From contig CAWFOP010000010.1 in NCBI GenBank assembly GCA_963817465.1, positions 248,001 through 312,000 of the forward strand: a stretch of DNA of 64,000 nt, read 5' to 3'. Position numbers and translations under genes: made by a program. Shown here piece after piece: positions 1 through 9,076 of this stretch; the first letter of the stretch is position 1; each line of letters begins with the position of its first letter. The stretch comes from CAMPKL01 sp963817465. Its GTDB lineage: Bacteria; Acidobacteriota; Terriglobia; Bryobacterales; UBA6623. A model generated the notes under the pieces. That model saw only the letters and a program-made list of their open reading frames with translations. It was not told the origin of the DNA and ran no database searches.

Positions 1-1446
1 CCTGGGCGTGGTCGGGATTCGCGCGCTGCTGGCGGTGAATACCGCCGGGCTGCCGCGGGTGGGGCAAGGCGGCGCGCTGGTCGGCGTCGACTGGCGCGTG
101 CTGGTCTTCACGTTGGTCGCGTCGACGGCGACCGGCATATTGTTCGGGCTGATCCCGGCGCTGCAGAGCTCGCGCGCGGATCTGGCGGTGACCATCAAGG
201 AAGCGGCGAGCCGCAGCGGATCGGGTTTTCGGCAAAACCGAGCGCATGCGGCGCTGGTAATCAGCGAGGTCGCGCTCGCGCTGGTTCTGCTCATCGGCTC
301 GGCGCTGCTCATCCGCACGTCGTTAGCGCTGGGGGCGGTCGATCCCGGGTTCGACGCCGGCAACGTTCTGACGATGAGGATGTCGCTGACGGGCCCGCGC
401 TTTTTGCAGTCGGCCGGCGTCGATCAGCTGATCCGGGACGGCGTCGAACGGCTCGAAGCGATCCCGGGGGTGACCAAGGCGTCGGCAACCTGCTGCGTGC
501 CCTGCAAGGGGGCTACGGTCTGCCGTTCGTCATCGTCGGACGGCCGCTCGAAGGCCCCTCCCATGGGGGCGGCGGCTGGTCGACCGTTTCGCCGGGCTTC
601 TTCGAGGTTTTCAAGATTCCCATCGTCCGCGGTCGAACCTTCACCGATCGCGACAGCGCCGCGGCGCCGCCGGTGGTGCTGATCAATGAGACGATGGCGC
701 GCCGGTTCTGGCCCGACGGAGATCCGTTGGCCGATCGATTGATCATCGGGCGCAACGTGATGCGGGAGTTCGCCGACGAACCGGAGCGGCAGATCATCGG
801 CGTGGTCGGAGACGTGCGCGACGGCGGACTCAACAACGATCCAGGCCCGCGTATGTATGTCCCGCAAGCCCAGGTTCCCGACGCGGCGAATGCGCTGAAC
901 GTCCGCATCTCGCCGATGGCATGGGTGGTTCGAACGGCGGTCGAGCCGTACTCGCTCCGCCCCCAGATCGAGGAAGCGTTGCGGCAGGCGAGCGGGCTGG
1001 CCGTCGCCAACATCACCTCCATGGCGGAGGTCGTGGACGGCTCTACCTCGCGCCAACGCTTCAACATGTGGCTGATGACGATCTTCGGGGCCTCGGCGCT
1101 GTTGTTGGCTGCAATCGGCATCTACGGGCTGATGGCGTACTCGGTGCGGCAGCGTACGCAGGAGATCGGCATCCGGTTGGCGCTGGGTGCGGAGACCGGC
1201 GGCGTGAAGAACATGGTCGTGCTCCAAGGGATGCGCCTGGCGTTGACGGGCGTCGTGATCGGCGTAGCGGCCTCGTTCGGGCTGTCGCGGTTTATTGCGA
1301 GCTTTCTTTTCGGAGTCGAGGCCTGGGATCCGGTTGTCTTCACGGCGGCTCCCGCGGCGCTGGCGGGGATCGCGTTATTGGCGGTTTGGCTGCCGGCAAG
1401 ACGAGCGAGTCGTGTGGATCCGATGGATGCGCTGCGCTACGAGTAG
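1..1446 (+). CDS. MacB/ADOP-like ABC transporter permease, 5' end outside window, one frameshift
   Basis: This is the C-terminal part of an FtsX/MacB-type permease, an inner-membrane subunit of an ABC exporter, of the kind found in many copies in acidobacteria. The first segment (bases 2 to about 502) has a membrane segment around VFTLVASTATGILFGLIPAL, a conserved RADLAVTIKE stretch and a second membrane segment. The second segment (from about base 503) carries the MacB periplasmic core (VVLINETMARRFWPDGDPLA) and the final FtsX domain, ending RRASRVDPMDALRYE. The two parts lie in different frames. Translation switches correctly if one C is restored in the CCC at 500-502, giving VPLQGGYGLPFVIVG, so the break is probably a base-call deletion. 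The gene starts upstream of the window and its substrate cannot be told. Confidence 0.85.
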   Translation, partial: PGRGRDSRAAGGEYRRAAAGGARRRAGRRRLARAGLHVGRVDGDRHIVRADPGAAELARGSGGDHQGSGEPQRIGFSAKPSACGAGNQRGRARAGSAHRLGAAHPHVVSAGGGRSRVRRRQRSDDEDVADGPALFAVGRRRSADPGRRRTARSDPGGDQGVGNLLRALQGGYGLPFVIVGRPLEGPSHGGGGWSTVSPGFFEVFKIPIVRGRTFTDRDSAAAPPVVLINETMARRFWPDGDPLADRLIIGRNVMREFADEPERQIIGVVGDVRDGGLNNDPGPRMYVPQAQVPDAANALNVRISPMAWVVRTAVEPYSLRPQIEEALRQASGLAVANITSMAEVVDGSTSRQRFNMWLMTIFGASALLLAAIGIYGLMAYSVRQRTQEIGIRLALGAETGGVKNMVVLQGMRLALTGVVIGVAASFGLSRFIASFLFGVEAWDPVVFTAAPAALAGIALLAVWLPARRASRVDPMDALRYE

Positions 1447-1469
1447 CTAGGCTCAGGTCTAGGTTCGGC

Positions 1470-3470
1470 TCAGCGCTGCAGCGCTGCAGCGCCTATCGAA
1501 CCGACTTGCGGCGCCCGCAGCCGAACCATCAAGACTTCGATGCGTCCGTCGCCGCTCACAAATTCCTGATCGACGCCTTGCAGGCGCTCGCCCCAGACAA
1601 GTCGCGGCTCGAGAGTCGAAGCAAATGAGAGAGGTCGAACGAGGCGGACGGTCTTATAGGGGAGAGCAGCGTCGCGAACCTCCGACGGTTCGCTGAGCAG
1701 CAGCCGATTCTTCCAAACGTCTCGGGAGCCCCGGTTGCGGCTCCATTCATAGAACACAAAACTGTCTCGCGCCAGATAGGAGGCGTAGTTGAGGTCGTCG
1801 AATAGACGCCCGAGCGGCGGAGAGTTCACGACGATGAACAGCGAGCCCGGCTCAGCGGCAGCGACTTCGCGTAGATGATCGGCGACGCCGCGGTAGTCGA
1901 GCCGCGGATACCAGAGACTCGCCTTCGACTCGAACGGTCCGGTGCGGAACGCGGCGCCTTCCCCGCCCGCGGCGGCGAGGTGGCGCGGGTCGAAATCTCC
2001 CGATAGAGCGAAGGCGGCGCAGAAAACCAGGATTCCGCGAGATGGCCCGACGAGCCGCAGCGCGGCGGCGGCCACCGTCGCCCACACTGCCGGGTAGAAC
2101 AGGAAGAAGTAGCGCATCGCGTCGTAGTAGTACGCCAGAAGGCCGAAGACGATCAAGCCGTATGCGAGAAAGCCTTCAGGCCCGCGGAGCAAGTCGAGCC
2201 ACGACGCACGGACCTTTCGCACAAGCAGGAAACCGAGCGATAGCACCCCGAGAGTCCCGAGAATGGGCAGATCCGTCGCCCACGGCCTGATGCTCCCGTC
2301 GAGGCAATTCGGCCAGCTCGCGAACGTTCTGCGCAGCGCGCCCGGCCATCCGGCTGCGCCGCTGGCGGCGGCCCAATCGCCGGCGCCCAGGCCGATCAGC
2401 GCCCACAACAAGAACAAAGCGCCGGCCGCCCCGAGCAGCAGCCGGCAGGCTCGTGTTTCCCAAAACGCTCCTCTGACTCCGCAGCGAAGCGCGAGGACGG
2501 CTGCAATGAGACCGGCGGCGGCGGCCTGATGCGCCGCTGCCGCGGCGACGACCGGCAGCAGGCCGGCGGCCGGACTCTCCAGCGCTCTTCGGCGCACGAG
2601 CACGGCTCCGACAATGCACGCACCAACCAGCAATCCAAGCGTGACCCCCAAGGCGAGCAGAGGCGGCGCATGCGGATCCCAGAGCACGTACTGCGGCGCG
2701 CGCAACGGAGAGAAGCTGGGAGGCGCGTAACCGGCGGGAAATGGATCGGCCGCGCCCCAACGCCGGAAGTCGAATGTCGCCAACGCGCCGACCGCCGCCG
2801 TCACCAGGCAGGTCAGCAGCAAGTAGCGCAATGCGGCGCCGCGGTCGAGGAAGCGGCCGCGGTCGTTCCACTCGATCAAAGGCACGAACAAGAGCGGCGC
2901 CAGGATGGCCCCTTCGAAGTGGCACAAAACAGCGGCGACGACCCAAGTGTGCGCCCAATAGCGGCGCCTCCATTCCGGCCCCAACATCGAGCGGTCGTAG
3001 CGATACAAGAACGCCAGCGTCGCGCACTGCAGAGCTGTGTACATTCGAGCGAAGCGCGAGAATTCGACTTCCCACGACGAAGCCAGCAATGCCGCGCTCA
3101 CCAATAGCGCGAGCGAAGCGGGCAAGTACCGTCGTGCGTAGCGGTAGGCGAGCAGCGGCGCCAGCATTCCGAACAGCAGCGCCGGCAAGCGCAGGGCGAG
3201 ATTCGTCTCACCGAACGCCTTCACGGAAGCCGCGGTCAGGTATTGCGGAATCAGTCCCTGAAGGTAGTAGCCGCCATCCTCGAAGACTGGCGCGCCGCGT
3301 TCCAGGATGTGGTCGACGCTCTCGGCGAAATAGAACTCGTCGACGGCCAGTTGGCGTGTGCCGAAGCCGTCGAGCCTGGCGTACAGCCCTGCTGCGAGAG
3401 CTGCTGCCAAGATCGCCCAAGCGCCCCAGTTGCGAATGCGCGCAGGCCCGCCTCGCCGCTCGTCGGTCAC
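1470..3470 (-). CDS. GT39/ArnT-like polytopic membrane glycosyltransferase
   Basis: This 666-residue integral membrane protein has many hydrophobic segments. Its N-terminal region looks like the PMT/ArnT/GT39 group: a first membrane helix, then an acidic pair in LAVDEFYF (Asp44-Glu45), then ETNLALRLPALLFGMLAPLL. Enzymes of this fold move a sugar from a polyprenyl-phosphate donor to lipid or protein on the periplasmic face. The acceptor cannot be inferred. The start is GTG at 3470, two bases after the stop of the upstream cupin gene, so the two are probably co-transcribed. The C-terminal 200 residues look soluble (YRGVADHLREVAA and following). The family assignment is fairly secure; the function is not. 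Confidence 0.75.
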   Translation of the reverse strand: MTDERRGGPARIRNWGAWAILAAALAAGLYARLDGFGTRQLAVDEFYFAESVDHILERGAPVFEDGGYYLQGLIPQYLTAASVKAFGETNLALRLPALLFGMLAPLLAYRYARRYLPASLALLVSAALLASSWEVEFSRFARMYTALQCATLAFLYRYDRSMLGPEWRRRYWAHTWVVAAVLCHFEGAILAPLLFVPLIEWNDRGRFLDRGAALRYLLLTCLVTAAVGALATFDFRRWGAADPFPAGYAPPSFSPLRAPQYVLWDPHAPPLLALGVTLGLLVGACIVGAVLVRRRALESPAAGLLPVVAAAAAHQAAAAGLIAAVLALRCGVRGAFWETRACRLLLGAAGALFLLWALIGLGAGDWAAASGAAGWPGALRRTFASWPNCLDGSIRPWATDLPILGTLGVLSLGFLLVRKVRASWLDLLRGPEGFLAYGLIVFGLLAYYYDAMRYFFLFYPAVWATVAAAALRLVGPSRGILVFCAAFALSGDFDPRHLAAAGGEGAAFRTGPFESKASLWYPRLDYRGVADHLREVAAAEPGSLFIVVNSPPLGRLFDDLNYASYLARDSFVFYEWSRNRGSRDVWKNRLLLSEPSEVRDAALPYKTVRLVRPLSFASTLEPRLVWGERLQGVDQEFVSGDGRIEVLMVRLRAPQVGSIGAAALQR

Positions 3471-3472
3471 GT

Positions 3473-4390
3473 CTAGCTGCGCTCGTCGAACTCGATGGCG
3501 AGGTAACGCGCCGGACGATCGCCGACGGCGCGAATGAAGTGAGTCTTGCCCGCTGGGTGGAAGATGACGCCCGGGGCGTCGACTCGACCCGTCGTGGTCT
3601 CGACCGCGCCTTCGAGAACGACGATGGCCACATCGTGGGCATCTTGATGAGGACTGGAGCCGGCGCCGGGCCGCGCAAAGCTGAGGTGGGCGTGCAGGCG
3701 CGTCAAAGCCGTTGTCGGGCCTTGGAAGACGTCGACGCGCGCGCGGTCTTCCGCATCCGGCGGCGCGTCCGCCAGGGCCTCACGAAAGTCGTATGTTCTT
3801 CCTTTGACCGCGCCTTCGGGCTCCGCGGCGCCGGCCGGCGAAAACCAGCGCAAGATCAAATAGCCGGCCGGGCCGGGGCCGACGGCGCGAATGGTGTGGG
3901 GCAGCCGCGGCGAGTGGTAGACCAGACGTCCGAAGCCGCCTGGCTCCTCTCGCGTCTCGCCCCAGCCGGCCGCGTCGGAACGGATGATGGCGACGTCGCC
4001 CACGATGGGGATGATGATCTCCTCGTCATCGTGCACATGCGGCGGGTGCGGGGTTTGCCCCTCGGCCAGAACCGTGTAGTGGCAGTCGAGGTTATTGAGG
4101 TTGGGAGTCGGACCCAAGAAGATGCGGTGACTCCGCCGCGTCAGTCCATCCAGGTCCGAAGGGAAATCGAGATGCCGGCTCCACTCCACTGCTGTTTCTC
4201 CCATGACCTCGCGAGCTTGTCGATGCCAACGGTATGGAACCATCTGAACGGCGACATCACGCCAGGGCGAATTGGACACACCCGTAAGCTTCTCGACTAA
4301 CAGCGCCGCCCGGGCCCTAACCCCAGGGACGGCGAGAGAAGCGAACGCGAGAGCGACGACGACCAATCCAAACGAGGCGACCCGGCGCAC
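3473..4390 (-). CDS. secreted or membrane-anchored double-cupin protein
   Basis: This 305-residue protein begins with a hydrophobic leader (FGLVVVALAFASLAVPGV) and carries two cupin-like halves. The first has a His-rich metal site, HPPHVHDDEE at residues 115-124, followed by PIVGDVAIIRSD. The second, around residues 230-300, has PGAGSSPHQDAHDVAIVVLEG and ends GKTHFIRAVGDRPARYLAIEFDE. Bicupins include dioxygenases, isomerases and sugar-binding proteins, and I cannot choose among them. It lies directly upstream of the GT39-like gene with a two-base gap, which suggests an operon. The start ATG is at 4390, with little room before the next leftward gene at 4422. Confidence 0.7.
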   Translation of the reverse strand: MRRVASFGLVVVALAFASLAVPGVRARAALLVEKLTGVSNSPWRDVAVQMVPYRWHRQAREVMGETAVEWSRHLDFPSDLDGLTRRSHRIFLGPTPNLNNLDCHYTVLAEGQTPHPPHVHDDEEIIIPIVGDVAIIRSDAAGWGETREEPGGFGRLVYHSPRLPHTIRAVGPGPAGYLILRWFSPAGAAEPEGAVKGRTYDFREALADAPPDAEDRARVDVFQGPTTALTRLHAHLSFARPGAGSSPHQDAHDVAIVVLEGAVETTTGRVDAPGVIFHPAGKTHFIRAVGDRPARYLAIEFDERS

Positions 4391-4421
4391 CTACCCTGTA
4401 TAGCATCGCCGACCGAGGTTG

Positions 4422-4832
4422 TCAGTCGCCGAGTTGCGCGGCTGGGGGATAGGCGCCGTCGTCAGGCAGCGGCTCGAGCCTCACGTGGGCGACGCCTTCG
4501 CGAACCATACCCAGCTCGCGGGCGGCGCCGTAGCTGAGGTCGATCGCGCGGTCGCCGAGATAGGGGCCTCGATCGTTGATGCGCACCACGACCGAGCGGC
4601 CCGTCTCGACGTCGATGACGCGCACGCGCGAGCCGAAAGGCAAGTCCTTGTGCGCCGCGGTCAAACCGTACATGTCGAAGGTTTCGCCGTTCGCGGTGAC
4701 GCGGCCGTGGTGGAAGTCCCCATACCAGCTCGCCTCCACCACGGGCTCTTCCAGGGCGGTGGTCGCCGGCGCTTCGGTGGCCGGCGCCGCCAACGCGCTC
4801 AGCGCGAGAAGATACACGAGTGCCGTACGCAT
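4422..4832 (-). CDS. rlpA: RlpA-like double-psi beta-barrel protein
   Basis: A 136-residue secreted protein of the RlpA (rare lipoprotein A) family. It has a signal peptide (RTALVYLLALSALAAPA) and one double-psi beta-barrel domain. The family signature reads ASWYGDFHHGRVTANGETFD, followed by LTAAHKDLPFGSRVRVIDV, VVVRINDRGPY and AIDLSYGAARELGM. RlpA proteins act on denuded glycan strands at the septum. This copy is short, has no SPOR domain and shows no clear lipobox, so lytic activity is uncertain. It sits between argS and the cupin gene on the same strand. Confidence 0.88.
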   Translation of the reverse strand: MRTALVYLLALSALAAPATEAPATTALEEPVVEASWYGDFHHGRVTANGETFDMYGLTAAHKDLPFGSRVRVIDVETGRSVVVRINDRGPYLGDRAIDLSYGAARELGMVREGVAHVRLEPLPDDGAYPPAAQLGD

Positions 4833-4920
4833 GGGCGAATAGAGGAGAAGAACAGAGGGGCATCACTTCAGACGCGAGGGGGGCGCGCCTCCAGCCCAAT
4901 CTATGTTCTAAGCGCAGAAT

Positions 4921-4942
4921 GACACCACAAGCACGTGGTGTC
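4921..4942. terminator. hairpin downstream of argS
   Basis: A perfect 8-bp inverted repeat (GACACCAC at 4921-4928 and GTGGTGTC at 4935-4942, loop AAGCAC) lies between the argS stop and the RlpA-like gene. Neither side has a strong U-tract, so it may be a weak or factor-assisted terminator, or an operator. Confidence 0.35.
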
Positions 4943-5008
4943 AAGAAGAAAGTTACCTCCGCGGAATGTATCTCGCTTGCGTGTTAGAAGCTTGCGAGGG
5001 CCATTGCG

Positions 5009-7000
5009 TTACATCGATTCCGGCGCTTGGATGCCCATCACATCGAGCACGTTTTCGAGCTCGCGGAGGAAGAATCGCGTCATCCACAATAAAAAGACCT
5101 TTTTCTCTCGAATCTCTTCATTGAGGATGTGGTGCTGGTGGTAGAAATTATTGAACGTTTGCGCGACTTGGAACGCGTAGCGCGCAACCTGCGCGGGCTC
5201 TTCGGCGCCGATGGCGCGTTGAATGCTCCAGTCCAGTCGCGACGCCGAAAGCAGGAGCTGCCAGAAGTCTTCGTTCTCGAGTTGACGCGCGAACGCTTCG
5301 GTCGAGAGCTCTTGCGCGAAGTCGGGCAGCGATTCGCCGCGCTCTTCGAGCTTGCGCAGGATGTTGCGCGCCCGCACAGCCGAGTACTGCACGTAGGGGC
5401 CGGTCTCGCCCTCGAAGCTGAGCGCCTCTTGGAAGTCGAACGCGATGACCGTCGTGCGCGTGAAGCGCAGCATGAAGTAGCGCAAGGCGCCGATCGCAAT
5501 CTTCGTCGCGATGCCGCGCTGCTCGGCCTCGGGCAAGTCGGCGTGGCGGCTTTGAACCTCGCGCAGCGCGTTCTCAATCAGCATGTCGATCAAGTCGTCG
5601 GCCTTGACGCCTAAGCCCTTGCGGCCCGAAACCTCGACGTAGGGGCGGCGTTTGTCTTCATCGGACAGCGCGATGCCGAGCTCGGCGCAACAACGCGGCG
5701 ACAGCGCCACCATCTCGTAGGAGAAGTGGATGAAGTTAGCGGCGCGCTTCTCGTAGCCGAGCGCGTTCATGCCCGCCTTCACGACATCTTGCAGATACGA
5801 CTGGCGCACGTCGATGACGTTGTACACCGCGTCTCCGTCGCCGAAGGCGGGCGGCTGGTCGGACCCGGGCTCGGGCGTCGAATACCAGGCGACGGTTCCG
5901 GAGTCGTATGTCCGAAATTTCCGATAGTAAAAGTCCTTGTCAAGCAGGCCAAACTTCCACAGGGTGTAGGCGATGTCTTTGCCGACATAGGTGACGGTGC
6001 CGTTCGAGCGCACGATCACCTTGGATTCCTCGAACTGCGACTCGTCGTCGCCGTCCTTGGGGTCGTCCTTCGTCGCCTTGGCTTCCTGGAACATCTCGGC
6101 CGGCATCACCCAACAGCCGGCGAGCTTGCCTTTGTCTTCCTTGTAGATCGCCTCGCGCTGTTTGAGCAGCTCGAAGGCGGAGGCCCAGAACTGCATGTGG
6201 AGAATCTCGCTCTCGCGCGGCAGCAAGTCGTATTCAACGTTGAGCCGCAACATGGTGTCGAGATGGCGATTGACGATCGCGTCGGAGACGAGACGTCCCA
6301 TGGCGGCCAGCTCGCCCTCGCCGGCCTCAATGGCATGCAGCGTCTCGGCGCGCCAGCGCCGTGATTCTTCGTCGGTCTCGTAGTACTGCGAGATGCGCGC
6401 GTAAAGATCCCAGCAGTAATAGTCGAACCTCTCGTCGGGCGATTCGATCAGTTCGCGAACTTCGTCGAGAGACTTCTTGTCGAGAAAGTGAAACGCCGCA
6501 ACGACGTCGGCGACCTGCACGCCGGTATTGTCGATGTAGTTCTGCGCTTCGACGTTCTTGCCCAGCGCTCGCAACATGCGCACGAGCGTATCGCCGAGCA
6601 CGGCGTTGCGCAGGTGACCGATGTGCGCCGCTTTGTTGGGGTTGATATTGGTGTGCTCGACGATGATCTTTTGCGGGCCGCCGAGAGCTTCAGGCGTGGC
6701 GCCGGAGCGCAGCGCCTCGGCGTAAACGGCACGGTCGAAACGCGCGTTGATGAATCCGGCGCCGGCGATCTCGAGCTTGGCGACTCCCTCGATCGGCGGC
6801 AGCTCGGCGAGGATCTCCTCGGCGATCTGCCGCGGGGGACGCTTGAGCGCCTTCGCGAGAGCCATCGAGACCGGCAGCGCCAATTCGCCGAAGCTCGATT
6901 GCTTGGGCGTCTCGACGACGACGGGGATCTCGATGTCGTAGCGTGACTTGACGTGCGCGGCGACGGCGTCGCGCAAACGTTCTTCCAGCGTAAGAAACAC
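5009..7000 (-). CDS. argS: arginyl-tRNA synthetase
   Basis: A 663-residue class I aminoacyl-tRNA synthetase that charges tRNA-Arg in the cytoplasm. The N-terminal tRNA-binding domain is followed by the HIGH box in NPNKAAHIGHLRNAVLGD (about residues 120-137) and the arginine-binding YIDNTGVQVADV. The KMSKS region is replaced by SGRKGLGVKADDLI, which is common in ArgRS. The anticodon-binding DALR domain ends with TFNNFYHQHHIL and the conserved C-terminal methionine region. The insert containing KDDPKDGDDESQFEESKV makes it longer than typical enzymes of about 560-590 residues. The start is GTG at 7000, with a terminator-like hairpin just upstream. Confidence 0.97.
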   Translation of the reverse strand: MFLTLEERLRDAVAAHVKSRYDIEIPVVVETPKQSSFGELALPVSMALAKALKRPPRQIAEEILAELPPIEGVAKLEIAGAGFINARFDRAVYAEALRSGATPEALGGPQKIIVEHTNINPNKAAHIGHLRNAVLGDTLVRMLRALGKNVEAQNYIDNTGVQVADVVAAFHFLDKKSLDEVRELIESPDERFDYYCWDLYARISQYYETDEESRRWRAETLHAIEAGEGELAAMGRLVSDAIVNRHLDTMLRLNVEYDLLPRESEILHMQFWASAFELLKQREAIYKEDKGKLAGCWVMPAEMFQEAKATKDDPKDGDDESQFEESKVIVRSNGTVTYVGKDIAYTLWKFGLLDKDFYYRKFRTYDSGTVAWYSTPEPGSDQPPAFGDGDAVYNVIDVRQSYLQDVVKAGMNALGYEKRAANFIHFSYEMVALSPRCCAELGIALSDEDKRRPYVEVSGRKGLGVKADDLIDMLIENALREVQSRHADLPEAEQRGIATKIAIGALRYFMLRFTRTTVIAFDFQEALSFEGETGPYVQYSAVRARNILRKLEERGESLPDFAQELSTEAFARQLENEDFWQLLLSASRLDWSIQRAIGAEEPAQVARYAFQVAQTFNNFYHQHHILNEEIREKKVFLLWMTRFFLRELENVLDVMGIQAPESM

Positions 7001-7024
7001 GAGTCTTGAACCTTGCTCGGGAGC

Positions 7025-7049
7025 AAAAACGCCCGCCGGACCGGCGGGC
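7025..7049 (-). terminator. terminator-like hairpin in the argS leader
   Basis: Read on the minus strand, a 7-bp GC stem (GCCCGCC/GGCGGGC, at 7031-7037 and 7043-7049) is followed by GTTTTTG. It lies about 25 bases before the argS start, where no rightward-lying minus-strand gene needs terminating. It could be an attenuator for argS or a terminator of an unseen transcript. Confidence 0.5.
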
Positions 7050-7115
7050 TTCTCAAACCAGCGAGTCTACCATAGGGTTTCGCGCTCTTGACAAAGGGTT
7101 TAGGCCCGCCCTAGC

Positions 7116-8627
7116 GTGTGGAATGCTGAGTTTGGAGGCGCACTCGGGGCGTCCGTCCGCCGCTTTTCCCCCTTGATCGACGTTTCCCGCAATTTCGCTC
7201 AGACCGAGATCCTGCTCACGGGCGTGAACGGCTTCGTGGGCAAGGTTTTGCTCGCGCTGCTCGTCGACCGCTACCCGGAGACGAAACGCGTGCATGTGCT
7301 GCTGCGGGGACGTCGGGGCAAGTCGGCTGCGGAGCGGTTCGCCGAGGAAGTGGTCGCCTCGCCGGCGTTGCGAAATGCGGACCGCTCGCAGCTCGAGCGC
7401 GTGGTCGTTCACGAAGGGGACGCGTCCCGACTCGACGCCGCGCCATTCGCGGGCGTCGGGCTGATCATTCACTGCGCCGGGCTGGTCGAGTTTTTCCCGC
7501 CGGTGGACGAGTCGTTGGCGGCCAACGTGGACGCGGTCGAGAGCGTCGCGGCGGTCGCCAAACAGGTCGGCGCGAAGCTCGTGCACGTTTCGACCTGCTA
7601 TGTCGCGGGGCGGGCGGACGGCCTCGTCGAAGAAGACGAGCCGGTCGAGAGGTTTTATCCCTTGCGGCAGGGCGTCGGCGATGACGCTTTCGATCACGCT
7701 CGCGAGCTGGCGCACTTGCGCGAGAGGGTCGCGGCGATTGTCGCGGATGGTCGCGACAAGGCGGCGCAGCAGCGGCTGACCGACCTGGGACGTTCGCGCG
7801 CCGAGCGCTGGGGCTGGGTCAACACGTACACGTTCTCAAAAAGCCTCGGCGAGCAATCGCTGGCGGCGACCAAGGGGCTCGAATGGTCGATCGTGCGGCC
7901 GGCGATCGTCGAGAGCGCGCTGGAGTTTCCCTTCCCCGGCTGGGTCGAAGGCGGACGCACCGCCGCGCCGCTAGTGCTGATGGCGCTGGGAGGCATGACC
8001 GATTGGCCCGCGCGCCCGGATCTGTCGCTCGAGATCGTGCCGGTCGACCAGGTGGCGGCGGCGTTGTTGACGGTGGGAGCGCTGCTGCTCGACGGGCAAG
8101 CCGACCGCGTCTATCAACTGGCGAGCTCGGACGCGAATCCGTTTGAGATGCGCGAGCTGATTGTGCTGCTGGCGGCCGAAGCAGGCAAGCGCGGGGCGGC
8201 GGTCAACGGCGGGCCAAAGCTTTACTCGGGTGAGGAGTTTGTGCGCCTCACGCGCAACCGGAAACGCAAGGCGGAGAGCGTCGAGAAGCGGCTCGGCGGC
8301 GTTGCGCGCTGGCTCGCGGCCAAGAAATTGCCCGGCGCCGACTGGGCGGCGGGGCGCGCGGCGCAGATGCGGCAGCTCGCCCTGCAAGCCGGCTTTCGCG
8401 AGCGGATGATCGATCAGTACCTGCCGTTCACGGTAGGCAATCGCTTCGTCTTTGAAGCGCAGAACATACGCGCGGCGACGAGCAAGCTGACCGACGCCGA
8501 CCGCGCGAAGCTCCGCTGGGCGCCGCAAGAGATCGACTGGCCGCGCTACTGGCGCGAAAACCAGATCGAAGGCATTCTCAAATGGGTGCAGCCCGAGGCG
8601 GTCAAAGGCTGGAGCTTCCGGCTGTAA
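7116..8627 (+). CDS. fatty acyl-CoA reductase-like extended SDR (NAD-binding-4 family)
   Basis: A protein of about 500 residues in the extended short-chain dehydrogenase family, resembling the 'male sterility' fatty acyl-CoA reductases. The NAD(P)-binding motif is TGVNGFVG (residues 35-42 from GTG 7116) and the catalytic pair is Tyr238/Lys242 in YTFSKSLGE. It continues with SIVRPAIVESALEFPFPGW and a C-terminal domain of about 170 residues of the kind that positions the acyl chain. The likely reaction is reduction of a fatty acyl thioester to aldehyde or alcohol. The start is uncertain: GTG 7116 has no good ribosome site, and TTG 7173 would begin much closer to the Rossmann strand. Confidence 0.75.
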   Translation: MWNAEFGGALGASVRRFSPLIDVSRNFAQTEILLTGVNGFVGKVLLALLVDRYPETKRVHVLLRGRRGKSAAERFAEEVVASPALRNADRSQLERVVVHEGDASRLDAAPFAGVGLIIHCAGLVEFFPPVDESLAANVDAVESVAAVAKQVGAKLVHVSTCYVAGRADGLVEEDEPVERFYPLRQGVGDDAFDHARELAHLRERVAAIVADGRDKAAQQRLTDLGRSRAERWGWVNTYTFSKSLGEQSLAATKGLEWSIVRPAIVESALEFPFPGWVEGGRTAAPLVLMALGGMTDWPARPDLSLEIVPVDQVAAALLTVGALLLDGQADRVYQLASSDANPFEMRELIVLLAAEAGKRGAAVNGGPKLYSGEEFVRLTRNRKRKAESVEKRLGGVARWLAAKKLPGADWAAGRAAQMRQLALQAGFRERMIDQYLPFTVGNRFVFEAQNIRAATSKLTDADRAKLRWAPQEIDWPRYWRENQIEGILKWVQPEAVKGWSFRL

Positions 8628-8646
8628 GGCTTAGAACTGGGAGAGA

Positions 8647-9075
8647 ATGGCGGACAAGACCAGGAAGCAAACTCATGATTGGGTTTACGGCCTATCGGAT
8701 GCGGAGGCTAGAGCTCCGCGAGGCATGTCGGAGAACAGCAGCCCTGTCAATTTCGACGACGAGCCGCTGACGAAGGCCGATCTAGCAGCAATTAAGCGGC
8801 TCGATGCAATGCTTGGGAACCAGAAAACGGTAAGTCTCAGTGGCTTAAAAAAACTTGGGGCCGAAGAAGCGAATTTTGATGGGCTTGCCGACATAGTGCG
8901 TGCGGTACACGCGGCCGCTAAAGAGCAAGAGGCCGAACATGCCGAGATCCGACGCAAAATCAACGAGGGCTACGAGAGCGCCCTGCGCGGCGAAGTCCGG
9001 GACGGCGAAGCGATATTTGCGGATCTAGAGCGGAAGATAAAGGAATTCGAAGATTCGCCGGAATCTTCAGGCTGA
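8647..9075 (+). CDS. small protein with ParD-like antitoxin C-terminus
   Basis: A 142-residue acidic, highly charged protein with no signal peptide or membrane segment. Its C-terminal 60 residues (EIRRKINEGYESALRGEV, then RDGEAIFADLERKIKEF) resemble the tail of ParD/CopG-type antitoxins, in which a helix ending in DGE-F-L-K wraps the ParE toxin. The first 80 residues match nothing I recognise. No toxin gene follows: the next gene converges from the other strand and ends one base away. Codon use is less GC-biased than its neighbours (runs such as aaaaaa), hinting at transfer. It starts 19 bases after the reductase gene. Confidence 0.55.
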   Translation: MADKTRKQTHDWVYGLSDAEARAPRGMSENSSPVNFDDEPLTKADLAAIKRLDAMLGNQKTVSLSGLKKLGAEEANFDGLADIVRAVHAAAKEQEAEHAEIRRKINEGYESALRGEVRDGEAIFADLERKIKEFEDSPESSG

Positions 9076-9076
9076 T

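Noticed and set aside
7031..7075. tRNA-like sequence upstream of argS
   Set aside because: The GC stem and following bases do not form a cloverleaf and lack a T-loop motif.
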